Origin: Pocillopora verrucosa
Lineage: Eukaryota; Cnidaria; Anthozoa; Scleractinia; Pocilloporidae
Direction of reading: 5' to 3'
Length of the DNA stretch: 64,000 nt
Assembly (NCBI RefSeq): GCF_036669915.1
Contig: NC_089314.1
Coordinates: 11,079,665 to 11,143,664 of the forward strand
The notes beneath the pieces are model-generated. The model was not told where the DNA came from. It searched no databases and was given only the letters and a program-made list of their open reading frames with translations. Below are positions 43,291 to 57,100 of the stretch, piece by piece. The number at the start of each line of letters is the position of its first letter. Position 1 is the first letter of the stretch. The position numbers and the translations under genes were made by a program.

Positions 43291-43898
43291 GGAATCAAAA
43301 ATTTTGAAAAAAAGTGCTCGTACCCCAGTTCCTATGCTTCTACCACAGTACAGAGGAAATAATTATCAATCAAAAATAGAAAAAAAAAAAACTATTCGAA
43401 AGTTAACCTAAGTAAGCTAACAAGTTTGCACGTTGCTTATGATTTTCAATGGTCTTGGTAAAATTATAAGATTTGCCAATAGTTAGAAGAAACGACACAC
43501 TTGCAATGTTAATTCTGAGTGAAGTTTGATCGAATGAGTATAAAGTTCGCAAAAGAAAAGAAAATTTTGGTCACGTTTCTTATTAAGGTTAATGGTTAAT
43601 ATAATGATGGTTTGATGAGAAGAAAGATTTCGAAATGAATGAATTAAATATTATGTAAGCAAAGTTCATCATAGGAAAAAAGGAGAGAAATAACTAATAA
43701 CAAAAGTTGAACATAGAAAAGACTCGCGCCTTGTACATGCGAAGCATTGGGAAGCAATTCTCTCATACCATTCGGTTTCAACACGAAGAATTGGTCGATG
43801 CGAAATCATCAACCTCGAAAATTCTTCCACTGGTTATTGTCGCGGTGTATCTCGTCACGGCATGTCACGGCATGTCACGCCACATTGGATCTCAAATA

Positions 43899-43992
43899 TT
43901 CTTGTCACGTTATATGTCTTACTCTCACATCATACTCTTGTCACGTTATATGTCTTACTCTCACATCATACTCTTGTCACGTTATATCTATC
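43899..43992. repeat. 36-bp minisatellite, about 2.6 units
   Basis: Units of CTTGTCACGTTATATGTCTT plus 16 further bases repeat in tandem; because 36 is a multiple of three the overlapping ORFs stay open and are not evidence for a gene. Confidence 0.85.
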
Positions 43993-46900
43993 ACATCAAG
44001 ATGAGAAATACTACGTTACTTCTTCAACCCCCCACCCCCTCTCCATCCCAACGGCCTTCTAGATCGAGTCTTACCGCCAATTTGTTCATTATCACTCCCC
44101 CCCCTCCTCGCTCTTCGGTTCTAATGTCCACGTGTACATATTTTTGCGTGCGTCAAAAGTTGAAGGAAACAATTTTAGATTGTCATTCGGAGTTCATTCG
44201 TCACCACTTGTTACTAGTAAGCCAAAATTACGAATCATTCAAACACGGAATGCAAAACATGGGTAAGGTAAATGAACTGAAATACTGCATCTTAACTTTG
44301 ACGAACTTTCCGGAGGCATACAATTTTTTTTGCGGCTATTTTGGGAAACAACACTTTTGATAAGACATCGAATAAATTGTTCGAATTCTCTTTGTGAATC
44401 GAGTCGAATAATATTTCAACGGTTACGCTAAAAAAATCTAAAATAAAGCGATCGGGAACATAAAAAAAGTTAGTCAAGTAAAAATTTTCCAAGTTTCATT
44501 TCACAAAGCGAAAGATCTGCAAGATGTTTAGCGATTAAAGTGCACTCCTCGTTTTCCCACTTCTTACGAAAGTTTCCAATTTGAAATGAACAATGGAAAA
44601 ATTACCAGAATAATTGGCCAAGCGACCCTACACACTACGAAGCAATGCATACCTTTGGTGAAGTTTTTTCACAATATGAGAAAGAAATCGTAAGAGCAAG
44701 CACAAAAATCTTTGCGAAAGGAAGAGCCATTCTGGTCTGTTTGAAGTCCACTTTCTCACGATAGCATGGGTGAAAGACATCGGTATTAGCCAACAACATC
44801 ATTATGAATGGAACAGTTCCTTTGTTTCAAAAACGCGAAAAATCTCGTAGACGATGTTTGCGTTCCTATTGTTTCATACAAAACACACCAAAACGGTTTT
44901 CATCGAGGGTGGAGGGTTGCGCTGGGGGGGCATAGAGAGAAAATCAAATCTCTTTTTTTGCAATTCTCTGCTTGTGGAAAAAGGCGTTTTGTTGCTGGGT
45001 TATCGCCAAAATTTTAAGGAGACAGGAAAAATTTTCAAACAGTCTCAACTTTACAAAACGCACGCACAAACCAGATCAACCATTACTCTCCCTCCCCTCC
45101 CCTAGCTGTTTTTCCTTTTGGTCTCAAGATCAATTATTTGTACAGTTTGATAAGTTCTCTTAACCACTCTACCTGGCTGTGGATCGAATTAAAATTGAAG
45201 AAAAAAATCATCAATCGATAATGCTTTGATCACAATCTTTTTCATCGAACAAGATCTGTGCGGTTATCAGTTAAATTAATTTACTTTCAGATCAGTGAGA
45301 GGGTTAACGGTCCTATTTCTCAGGGGAATTTTATTCTTTTAAAGCCCAAGTAAAGAAAAATATTCGGCGGTAATAAGTTATCCAGGTGAGGTGACAGATG
45401 AAACTAAAAAATGTTTTTGACGAGAAGGAAGGAATTTTATTCCTTTAAGTTAGGCGTGGGCGTTTAAAAGAAAAACATTTTTTCTACAGGGAAAATTGAA
45501 GAATGTTCAGTAAGAAAGTACAGCCTTCCCATTGTTTTGGATTCGCGAAAAATCTCGTATGGCTTGTTTACCTTTCTATTTTTCTGAAGAGGTGAACTTA
45601 CCAAATTTCGAATGGCTCGAGGGAGACTGACCCCATGAAACTTTACTTTTTCACACAAAAACTCGGTTCCCTTAGAAAGCAAGCTTTTTCGACGACCCTT
45701 AACCATCTTCCTTACACTCTATTTCGTTATAGTTTGCTCGACAAAGATAAAAAAGAAAAAGCACGTACAAGTGCAATCTTGAGAGCTCCCCAGAATTTGA
45801 ACTTTACAATGTAGGAGGTTTAATCATAGAAGTGGCGTTCGAGTTTCAAAAATGATCAAATGTACGATAAACTTAAGCCAAAATGAACAACGACTTTTTT
45901 CGTGAATGTTATATTACAGCATAGTAGTAGTTTCTTTGACAAACGGTTTTTTTCCACGCTCAGTGTAAGGCTTTTCTTAATGTTTTATCTTCCTGAAATA
46001 TTTCTCCTTCAAGATCTATGAAATGCGTCTGTTAATGATAGGACAAAGAAACGCTCGCGTGACTCATTTTGCGAATGATTATGTTAATAATATAAATGTG
46101 ACTATCTCAATTCAACGAAATGCGAAAGTACAGCTTTTATTAATGTTTTATATTCCCGAAATATTTCAATTTAAAAAATCTTTAATATGTGTTTGTTAAT
46201 AAAAAAGCAAAGAAAAGTTCGCGTGTGATCCATTTTGCGTAACCTCAATTCAATTTTGGTAATCTGAATTCAACGAAATGCGACATTTCTACATTATCAT
46301 TGAATACTACTTCCTTAGAGAAAAAAAAAATTTGGTGATGAATTTGGTGTTGAGGTGTGAAACCTATCAAGACTGAATATGCGATTCCTTTCATATCAGT
46401 TCGACTTAATTATTTTGACTCGCAAATAAATGAAAATTTCTTACTTCTTCGCTGCCATACCATCTAATCAACATTGAAACATTTTACCACAGGTCATTGT
46501 AGCTTGATCTCACCCTAACTTATTTCTTTGGTCAATTCTGTCTCTCTTATCCTAAACTAAATAAAACCTGCTAAGCCGCGACTCGTGTTACACAGAACTG
46601 CTTACCTAAGGTAACAACTCATACCTTCGCAGAGGTCCCCGTTGAGTACGAAAACGACATAATTAAAGCAAGGAAAAATCTTTTTGCCAAATTCTGCCAT
46701 TCTGACTTCTTTATTCAGAACTCGACGAAACGAAAAGTGTTACCCCCCAAAACAAATGTCTATGCATAATTAAAGAAAACGAGAAAAATCTCGAAGTCTT
46801 GTTTACAGTTTTATTGTTTCTAAAGTACACCGAAACATTAACCCCGGGCGGGGGAGGACTGACTCGGGAAGAGGGAGAGAAAACTTTGAGAAAATGTCAA

Positions 46901-48489
46901 GATAATGCGTTTGAGTAAACTTTGTAGAAATTGGAAAAACGATTATAATAATGTACTTATTAACAAATCCTCTCACCCTACAAATTTCAGTGGAATGTCA
47001 CAGTTGCAACGAATTGGAATGAAAATTTCTTGGTGATCTTCGTGAACAGACGAAGATCTTGCGAGATGTTATTAATTGTAAGGCCTCTTTTATATTCAAA
47101 CTTACTCAAAGATGATGTCCTTGATTAAGTGAAAGTTTGCCGGATTGGCGACGAAAACAGTCAAACATTTTCTTACTGTTCTAAATCTACTGCATTCCTA
47201 ATGTGAGCAATTTGGAAGAGGGAAATGAAGTATTGTTCAAGGGCGGAGGGAATGTTGACATGCGGAATAAAATTTGTGAGTTACATGGAAAATTATTTGA
47301 ACCCAAAAGACAATAATTTATGTCAACATTCAGTCTTAAAATGACATTCAGTGGCCTTTTTTTTTTTTTTGTATATTTATCCAAGACTTTGCATTACGTT
47401 TGAGTTTTGAATAAATCTCAGCTGATCACAAATGCATGTTGAATCAGACAGCGCTTATTTGTTGAGTTGTTTTTCCTTAAACCCGAAAAGTTTGAATCTA
47501 CCTGTATTGGTCTCAAACGTTTTAAGTTTTTATTTAGTTTTTGTAAGTATACTTTCTGATATTCAAAAAAAATTGGCTTAACTTGTCTTTGTACTCAACA
47601 TAAACAAACCCACTGTTCGTGTACATAAAGTGGGTAAAGTAAGCTCAATACTAAACCTAGCACTGTTCTAGAAACGATTCTCAAGTCCCAAGCCAGGGAA
47701 CATGTCTATTTTTTTTCACTGTTTTTAAAGACTGAAACACGTTATTAATTGAAATAAAGAAAGATTGGTCACGCTCAAGAAGACAATGTTTTGGTTTAAA
47801 AAAATTCTGGAAAACTGACAGTTTTCATTACATAAATTTTACGCCATTTGTTTTATTTTGTTTTTTTAAGTTTATCTTACCATGGAATATTTAGAGGCAG
47901 GAACCGGATATCAGATGACAAAATATCTTATAAATTTGAAATTAATTAGTTTACCTTGAACGTAATAGAAATTCATTTTCGGGCAAAGTTCTTTTTGAAG
48001 AACGCAATCATCGCTTCCAGCTTTGATGAGCTAATGGGAGGCACAATTAAATAGAATGTGCAACTATTGTGACTGCAACGCTGTACAGTAAGCGGTAAAC
48101 GCGTCTCAAACTAAGTAGCCGCGCCTGATTCGTTTGCCCGCCATTGCTTTTGCCTTCGGATTTAGGTTGACTAGTTTTTTGAAAAGATCACTGGAGCAGT
48201 GCTTGCTGTTTTTTTATCGGCGTAAACGGTAAGAATTGTCCTTGGCACATATGAAAGAACACTTTTAAGATTATTTCGCCCTACAGTTTGATTTCTGGAG
48301 TATTTTTTAATAAACACAAGCTTAAGTAATTTGCCGTAACTTGATTGTTGTCTCAAAAGTTAAAAGAATTCGTCGACGTCTTTCTGCCTGTGAATAAAAA
48401 ACGTAAAGAACGAGAGGCCAGCCACGACTAGATAGCTTATCTACTAGGAACTTTAAGCTCACTAAAAACTTTTTCGTCGTGATGTGACC

Positions 48490-48840
48490 CAGCAGTCACG
48501 AAAAAGATCCATCAATCTCTTCGCAAACTAGCTGGAGATGTCAAAGGTGAAGACACAAAGACACCAAAGGGCAGAAAAAGAGAAGCCCTGAAAATTAAGT
48601 TAAATAAATTTCATATCTTTGAAGGGCAGACAATAGAGGTTAGAGGGGAAATTTCCTTCCTAAGGGATGAAATTAAGGACTGTAAAAGGAAACACGACAA
48701 TTAAGACATGGAAATCAAAACGTTGTTTGAAGAAATGTAAAGACTAGTTAATGAGAAAGACAAAACAGTTGAACAATTACATTCCAAGAATCAAGAACTT
48801 ATTCAAACACATGCTCCTGAATGGGAGGTACAATTAACCG
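48490..48840 (+). pseudogene. Coiled-coil protein relic, probably transposon-derived
   Basis: One frame reads with Lys/Glu-rich coiled-coil character (HQSLRKLAGDVKGEDTKTPK..., later MEIKTLFEEM and EKDKTVEQLHSKNQELIQ) but is broken by stops near 48703 and 48740. The style recalls coiled-coil leaders of transposase-associated proteins common in coral genomes. No intact gene. Confidence 0.35.
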
Positions 48841-50034
48841 AGAGAGCAACTTGATAGATCCTCTACCACCATATTTAAACTTAAAATAGTTTATTCTTTC
48901 AGGAAATTATTACAATTGTTTCTGTAAAGGAGTTTCTTATCTATTTAATAATAAATACATTTCCCTCAGAGAGCACAGTTAAAAAGGGTCATGGTGCTAT
49001 TGTAAATGTGTAATGGTATGCCATTTTGTTCTTCTCTTCTCTCTTTAAGCTTACTTCAACTGATTTGATTTTCTAATCTATTGGTACAACGTGATCAGGA
49101 TTACGTCTATCAGCTTGAGAATTTAACTCTGTGAGTCACTTTTCTCTTCCTCCGGCCTTCCCACCTGTTAAAATTTTTTGTCGGATTATGCGTAAATATA
49201 TCCCCTTTTGGTATTAAATCTACTTAATGAATTGGGTATCCCCATATTCCCCTTCAGTGATGGACATCACTAAAACTACAAACGTAGGTCGCGAAAAGTT
49301 ATTGCGTGGGGCTTGGGGATGTTAAATTTACGAGCAGCATGACGTTTGGTGGCTAAATATTTTCGTAAGTTAAAATCGACTTTAGTTAGGATAACATTAT
49401 CCCTCATGATTACATCAGTAATTTTATCAAAGGTTGAGAATATCGAAGGCGTGTATGCTGATATTAACGGGTCAAGTTTATAGTTTTTATCTGTTCTCTT
49501 AAAGTGGTGTACGCATTCTTCATATTGTTTTTGCCTAGGCGGGTTGAGACGGGAGACTGAAGCTTTCAAACGCACCAAAATATCGCATTATTTCACCTTA
49601 AGAGAAGGGAAAAAAAACTAATTTATTTGAATTCACACAGGTATTTTGTGGTCTATTGCCTAAATACTTCTTCGCAAAAATAAAATGCATCGGTGCGTGA
49701 TGGAATGCAAGTTGTTTGCCGTGTTAGTTGTGAGTAAAGGAGCGGGGAAAAACACGTTTTAACTTAAAAAATGAGACAATACGGTTAAATGCGAACCTTG
49801 CATTTCCCGATAAATCTCGACCTTAATCGACGAGGCTCTTGTTAAGGCCACAAACCATTACACTTACCAAAATTAGCTCAAAATTTATGGTTTATGTCAT
49901 TCTTTGTGCACAGCCACCTGCTTCCATGACATCATTTACAAGAAAGCTGTGATATGATTGGTGCGAGATACATAGAGAAGAATACATGGGCGCGCGTAGA
50001 TATGGAATTTCTATTCGAGTGTTTGACTGGCCCC

Positions 50035-50650
50035 TCTGGATACCAGCCTTGCCTTACTCTTAACGCAGCGAGGTGTGTCTCTAATACCCTTATCGAGCCA
50101 ATCCTGTGTTATACCGACACTACATGGGGTGAGCTGTCAGTCACCTTCAGTAAAACCCTTCAACAGTTACAAAATCGTGCTGCCCACATCGATTGGCGTG
50201 ACTCCTCTAAAGACACTTTAAGTGTTCTAGGGTGGCTGAGGTAGAAATGAAACGGAAAAGACACAAATGTGTTTTAGTTTATAAATGCTTAAGTAAGCTA
50301 GTACTTCATTACTGATATAACTATTTTATTAGAAACTACAATGTATATGGCCATAACACTCGCAGAAGAACCGATTTGCACCTGCCCAACCGAAGCTAAG
50401 CCTTGGGAAATTTACTTTTAGATATTCGGGCTCAGCCCTTTTTAATTTGTTGCCTCGTTACTTTCAGAACGCGGAGTCACTTTCTTTCTTTAGATTTTTG
50501 ATAAATGTTCACGATTTTTTAAATTTTGTATTTTTAAATTATCACATCCCGTATTTTAAATTATTATTTATTGTTTAATTATTGTACTTTTTAATCCAGG
50601 GCCCCTCTGGATACCAGCCTTAAGGCTGATTGGGTCACCCTCGTAAAATA
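50035..50650 (+). pseudogene. CR1/L2-type LINE 3' end relic
   Basis: The plus frame reads RCVSNTLIEPILCYTDTTWG, then LQQLQNRAA and LSVLGWL: the degraded C-terminal region of a non-LTR reverse transcriptase. It continues past a stop with KRKRHKCVLVYKCL and LHLPNRS-like pieces to about 50480. A 3' UTR follows, ending GGGTCACCCTCGTAAAATAAA at about 50650. The sequence GGCCCCTCTGGATACCAGCC occurs both at 50029 and at 50599. Confidence 0.65.
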
Positions 50651-50712
50651 AAGCTTACCCTTTTACCCCTTATGTAACTAAGCCTTTGCGAAATATTATC
50701 GTTTTATTTTTT

Positions 50713-50928
50713 CTTTAGTATTTTACATTACAGTATTTAGTGAGACAGTTCAGTTAAATAAAATTTATAAAATTGCCAAACACAACGGCCAAAAGTATGC
50801 ATGATTACGCCCTATTTTTTCTTTAGTATTTTACATTACAGTATTCAGTAAGACAGTTCAGTTAAATAAAATTTATAAAATTGCCAAACACAACGGCCAA
50901 AAGTGTGCATGATCTCGTCCTAGCTCAC
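50713..50928. repeat. Tandem duplication, 108-bp unit x 2
   Basis: CTTTAGTATTTTACATTACA at 50713 recurs at 50821, and the units are almost identical to GTGTGCATGAT. It lies 3' of KLHL3, beyond its coding end. Confidence 0.9.
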
Positions 50929-51162
50929 TTTCTTGTTCTTTCTTATTAAATATCATGCGATAAAATCTCTTTTTTTCTTCGAAACTAACAAACGGCTCTT
51001 AACCAATGGCTCTCCGAAATATGCACCACCCTACATCCAGGAACGCAAAGAACAACAACCTCATCCTTGTTTACGACAGGACTCACTCAGCTAGCGCAAA
51101 TTTCCCGGGAATAAATTAAAACAAACATTTCAAATCTAAAACACTCGGAGTCTCATAATGCC

Positions 51163-54100
51163 TTAGGTATTAGGCCTGTCAATCACGGCGACTCCCGCAT
51201 AACTGCGGCCTATCGTCATGAAGGTTGACAGTAAGCCCCACTGGTCTGTCCGGGGGTTGTAAACTTCAACAGAAAACAGATTACTGGAGCCGTCGTCGCC
51301 TCCGACAACAAAAAGCAAGCCATTAACCGAGGCCACACCAGCGTTCCTACGACACATGCTCATGTCGCTTACCGATCGCCATTGTTTCTGCTCCGGATTA
51401 AAACATTCCACGCTTTTCCGCACGTGCGGCCCGTCGTGTCCGCCTATGGCGTACAAGAGCCCATCGGCCACACCCACTCCCGCTCCACTCCTCCGCGTGC
51501 TCATTTCGGCCATTAGACCCCATTCGTTTGAGTTTGGATTGTAACACTCAACTGAGCTCAAGCAATGTCTCGACGCGCCGTCGTACCCGCCGACGGCGTA
51601 AAGCAGACCGTCGAGGACGCCTACGCCGACGCTGCTTCTTCGGGTGCTCATCGGACAAATAGATCGCCATTCGTTTATCTTGGGGTCATACACTTCGCAA
51701 GTGTTGAGTCCCGTTGTACCGTCAAATCCTCCTATGGCGTACAACAGTCCATTCATTACTGCCGCACCAAGTGTGCTGCGCCGCGCCTCCATGGAAGCCA
51801 CAGGACGCCATTGGTCTTTCCCAGGATCGTAGCAGTCGACTGTGCGAACGCGCAGTGAACCGTTGAAGCCGCCAACTGCATAAACGAGCCCGTCTAGCAC
51901 GGCTACTCCAGCACGGCACCGACGAGAGTTCATCTCTGCCACAGCGTACCAGTTCTCTCCTTTGAAATCGTAACATTCCACACTGACAGTAAAACAAAAC
52001 AAGTATTGTCAACTCGAGCCGCTTTATTTTTCCATGTTACGGAACTATTATGTTCGACAAAATTGAATAAAAAAAAGGAACCGACAGCTTACGGGGAAGC
52101 GAGGATAAATTCACTTCACATGTCAAGACTAAGCCTTAAACATGCTTAATTCAATAAAAAGTGCTTTGTTTGTATGCTTATAATTATGTTTGTTAAGATG
52201 AAAATGGAAAAAAAAGCGTTAAATAACTAGAGCTCCACTTGCATAACAGTAAATAATACTCCTTGTACACATGTGAAAAAATAAGAAATTCTCGATATAC
52301 TAAATCGGCATAAAACGGACTCCTGCTCACTTTCTTACCTTCGTATAGCCTTGGGCGCCTGGCCTCCGACGACGTACATCACTTTAGGCAATCCAATCGG
52401 TGTCCTGGGACGAGTTCTCGGTGACTGTACAGATGACCGCTGTTCATTACTGAGCAGGTGATATTTCATAGCTTCGATAAGAAAATCTTTACACATGTTA
52501 TTGTTTTTGACCAGTGTTTCCGTCTCCACGCGACTCACGAGGTATTCACGTGACAGCAGAGGGAGTCGCACGTGCTCCATGAGTTGTGCCAGGCACTCCT
52601 GTCTATGTTCAGGGTCGTAATTCACCCAAGTAACCACAGCTTCGAATACCTACAGTACAACACAAACACATACGTTTAAGCCATCATGCTCTGAAACAAC
52701 TGAAAGGACCAAAGGGATACATAATTTTCCACTTTCTCCATAAGACTGATAAGTTCGTGTGAAGTTTATCTTTTTTTTTTTCGTTTATTTTGGTTTTGTT
52801 TTTTGTTTTGTTTCTTATGCAATGACAAGCTATATTAATAATAATAACAATGAACTTTATTTTATTCAAGTATCAATACACTACAGCTAAATGAGCTATT
52901 GGGGGACATGTATATGTATATAAAACATGTATGTTAAAAAAAAAACAATTTGTGATGATTATTCAAGGTATCAATTTTGACTACAAGAAATACTTAACTA
53001 AACTTAAATGCTTAACCCCTTTACGACCTAACATCAGTTTTCAAGGTCTCCATATTGTTCTCGATACATTTCCTGTGGTGCATGTACTGCACTCTGGACA
53101 CTTTTAGCCTTACATAGCATCATTATGTATATTCTCCATACTGTTCACCATACAAGGTGCTAACAAGGAGGATTTGTCAAACTATCAAGAGCTTCTTCAG
53201 TTGAACTTCTTTCCTTTATTCTTGTGACCTAAATGTGTGATCCAGGGGTAACATTGTGAGGAGAAATTAGATGCATGTCACTCTTTGGGGTCAAAGGGTA
53301 AAGGGGTCTCTTCTCACCCAGGAGTACAAATGGGTGCCTTCACACAGTCAGGGAGACTTCAAATACTGTTTGCAATGAGGGAGAGGCGGAGAGCAGAGAG
53401 GAGGAGAGGGACCATGCAATGAAATAGTCTCTCATTCAAAAGGATTAGTAATTCTCCTTGTCACCTTCTGCAGAAACCAGGGAGCAGTCTGGCAGTTAAG
53501 GGATTCATTTGCATGTGTGTATGACCTTTACCCTTTAACTCCAAAGAGGGAATAGTATCTTATTCATTTTTATCTAATCACCTCTGAATCAAACATTAAG
53601 ATCATGAGGATAAAGGAAATGATCACCAACTAAAGAAGCTCTTGATTGTTAAACAAATTTCCCTCGTTCATACAATGTACCACAAGATATGCACAGAGAA
53701 CAGTTTAAGGAGAACATGCATACTGTTGTTATGGTGTCAATGGTTGAGGAATTAAATTAAAGTTTTTTGGGGGGTACAATACCTTCTCCTCGGAGGGAAC
53801 TGTAAGCTGGTCACTGCAGACAAGTTCTTCTACTTGAATGGTTGGCAGGGCAAGAAATTCGTCAGCCTGAACAACCTCACTAAAATGTTTCTCTGCAAAT
53901 GAGTGGGCAGCAATCATTAAATCACTGCAGGAATGCATGTCAGCAAAAGCTCTGATTCCTAAACAGTTTGTGGAGTGGAGTTGGGCCTTCAGAAATTCAC
54001 AGCATGCATCACGGACATCTGTTAGTTGAAGAAGATTAGCAGCAGGAAGCAAAACCTAAAAAAAAAATGAAAAAAAAAAATTACAAAACTTGTACACACA

Positions 54101-57100
54101 ATTTTTAAGTGCATTTTCTACACAATGTTTCCAAAAAAGATTATGATACAGGATGCCTGTCCTCTTTGTAAACACCACTTTAGGCAGAGGTATTCTATGT
54201 CACCAACATACAACAATGTATCCCTTTGTTAAAGTGAGAAAGGAATGTTGATGAGGTTTACCTATGTCAGAAACACAAAAAAATGGACATTTATTATTCA
54301 TATAATGCAAAAAAATATATATTCCCTGGAGAATTAAAATAGAAGTCGCTACAAAATTTTAGATGAAAGTACTGCAAGTTATCCAATGATAGATTAATTT
54401 TATATGACAACAAAAAGCAAAATGTTGTTCATGGTGACATCATCTGTGTCTCTGTCAGCTGATAGATTTATTTCACATGAATTGAAAAGCAAAATGTTGT
54501 TCATGGTGACATCATCTGTGTCTCTGTCAGCTGATAGATTTATTTCACATGAATTGAAAAGCAAAATGTTGTTCAAGGTGACATCATCTGTGTCTCTGTC
54601 AGCTGATAGATTTATTTCACATGAATTGAAAAGCAAAATGTTGTTCATGGTGACATCATCTGTGCCTCTGTCAGCTGATAGATTTATTTTACATGACAAT
54701 GAAAAGCAAAACGTTGTTCAAGGTGACATCATCTTTGCATCTGTCCTTCCATAGATTTATTTTACTAAACAAAAAGAGAAAAATGTTTTTCACGGTAACA
54801 TCATCTTTGTGTCTGTCCTCAGTTCAATAAATTTATTTTACAAGATAAAAAGAGTAAAATATTATTCTGTGCTCCAACAGATCATAAGTAGAAACAATTA
54901 AAATTCAAGTGTGATGCAGCTTATTACGCAATTGAAGACACATCTATGAGTAAAGGAGTAAGTCTCTAATAAAAGAAACCATGGTGCTGCATTGTTGGGA
55001 GAGTATAACAGGGTAAGAATAATTAGTCAAAGAGTTTCAGAGCTGACATTTCAAGCATTTCCCCTTTGTCAGAGCAAAGGTACATGCACCTACTGTAAGT
55101 ACCTATAAGTCACAGCTTACACAGTGGTTTAAAAAAAGCATTAAAGCCATTGAATTTATTACCTGAACATTATCCTCTGTGACTTCGATCTCAGCTGTGT
55201 ACACATATTGCACTAAAAGTTCAAGTGCACGGCTATCAATTTCACGCATGGTTACTACAGTTTGTCGACTTTCTGACAGCTCCCCAGTGAACATTGCAAA
55301 AAAATAAGGACTAGATGATGCGAGGACAACCCTGTGTGCTGGAATCTCACTTCCTGCCGCTTTCAACAAAACATCACACAGCTGGTTTTGTTCACGCAGG
55401 GTGTTCATTACTTGGAAAGATTTGTTGTGACATTCTGGACTCCTGTAGGGAGGAATCACTACTTTCTCCTCTGGTTGGGGACTTTGTTCTGTTTCTGGGA
55501 GAAAAAAACAAATTTTAGTGAATATTATCAACCCTTACACTCTCAAATTGTGATAGTTAATTCTGCTCTCAAGCTGCTACAAATTTCATCATAAATTAGT
55601 AACGAGAATTGGTGTTAGATCAAGATAGCACCTTCTACCTGATAAGTTTTAGTATTCTCATTACTTGTTTGCTAAACAATGTATGGATGTTATAAGGAGA
55701 AGTTACATGTCAATAATATTTGGGTGTTGAAGGGTTATATGCATGCATTCATTAGTAGGAATCATGGTGGCAGAGAAATTTGTGTCCTAGACTCTAAACT
55801 GAGGGATCTGAAAATTGACCCTTGTCATGTCATTGCATTGTGTTACTAAGCCAGAAAGACATTCTCAGGGTACCTTTTTTCTTCACCAGGATTTTCGTTA
55901 TAAAAATAAAGAATAAAGTAAAGCAACTGCATAATATTCTCTACTGCTGACACTTTTCTCAACCCTTTTACTCCCAAGATCTTATTATCAATTCTCCTTA
56001 TTGTTTGCTACATAATTGTGGTGGTGTTCCTTTGGAGAATTAAGTATTGGATAAACTAAAAATCCCCTATTAACAGTTTATTCTTGTCAACTTGATGTTG
56101 TGTTGGCATTATGCTGATAAATTCTGTTTCACTCAATCAGGGAAGTAAAAGGGTTAAAGAAAACCTGGTACATGGCTTTGTAAAGGACTGTTCTGGCTTT
56201 TTTGAATAATGGATAGGACAAGTTAGTATATACAGGAGTAAACTGATTATTCCTCAAACAGCTGAATCCACTAAACCTGCTTTATTTACTGAGAGGGGAT
56301 CATTGAGCTTGGCCGAAGGCTGAACTCAAGACCAAGGGCACAGTTTTTTCCCATGCAGACAAACGGCTAGACCAGTCAAAACCTTCTTTTTCCTACTGTT
56401 TGCTTTTTCTCTGCTTTGTCACAAACAGCAGCGAACATTTTCAGGAGTATTGTGTATATTGTGTATATTGTTGAAAGCTGGACTACGTTTCCTCCTCGAC
56501 CATGTTAACACCACCGATTATAAGTAAACGGGGTAAAAAAATAAACGTACTCTGCGTAAAATTTTAAGCTAAATCTCAGAGGAAATCAACGCACGAAAAA
56601 TATCACTGGCATTTAAATTTCCATTTTTTGTATTGAAATTTCAAAAACATGGAACATTCCTTGCTTCAGTGATCACAAACACAGATATGAAATCTGCCCA
56701 ATTAAAGCTTCTATATTTGCCCATTGGCGCCGATCGATTAAATGACATAATTTCGTTTACACGATTGAACGAAAACATATTCGGTAAAGAGTAAGCAAAT
56801 TCATACATTTTACGGAAAGTCGACCACACAATTCTCGAAACAATTCAAAAAGTTTGAGAAGAAAATGAAAAAGATCACCGCTTTGCTTTACTGTCATATC
56901 ATTAACAACTAATGTCCAGTGGTAAAAACACTGGCCGCATTTGCGAGTTTCTTCGGTGTTACTAAGAAGATGTTTAGCAAGTGACACTATGATTGTTGAT
57001 ACTCACCAAAGTTAGTTTCCTTCGACACGACAGAAGTATACATTACTCAAACTGTGCTTTCCTTGATGAATGTAAGCTTTGAAAGCCACTAAATCGTAAA

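Larger units (their letters stand above)
41755..48480. other. Gene-poor stretch with local repeats
   Basis: No exon recognised over 6.7 kb, though the discoidin 5' exon may be here. Contents: tandem duplications listed separately, a tandem ~165-bp repeat at about 45960-46280 (two diverged copies), and diverged repeat copies sharing GAAAAATCTCG at 44840, 45546 and 46790. The 217-residue ORF at 43707-44360 crosses a minisatellite and has no domain. Confidence 0.4.

Noticed and set aside
43707..44360. 217-residue plus-strand ORF
   Set aside because: It crosses a 36-bp minisatellite that stays open in three frames, has no domain or recognisable composition, and overlaps similar ORFs in the other frames.
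49276..49578. 100-residue minus ORF
   Set aside because: Basic composition and no similarity I can recognise; could be a transposon scrap but evidence is too thin for a feature.
51565..51858. Plus-strand ORFs opposite the KLHL3 kelch exon
   Set aside because: Antisense shadows of a strongly conserved coding exon.
54400..54754. Repetitive proteins on both strands
   Set aside because: Produced by the 72-bp minisatellite; no splice or homology support.
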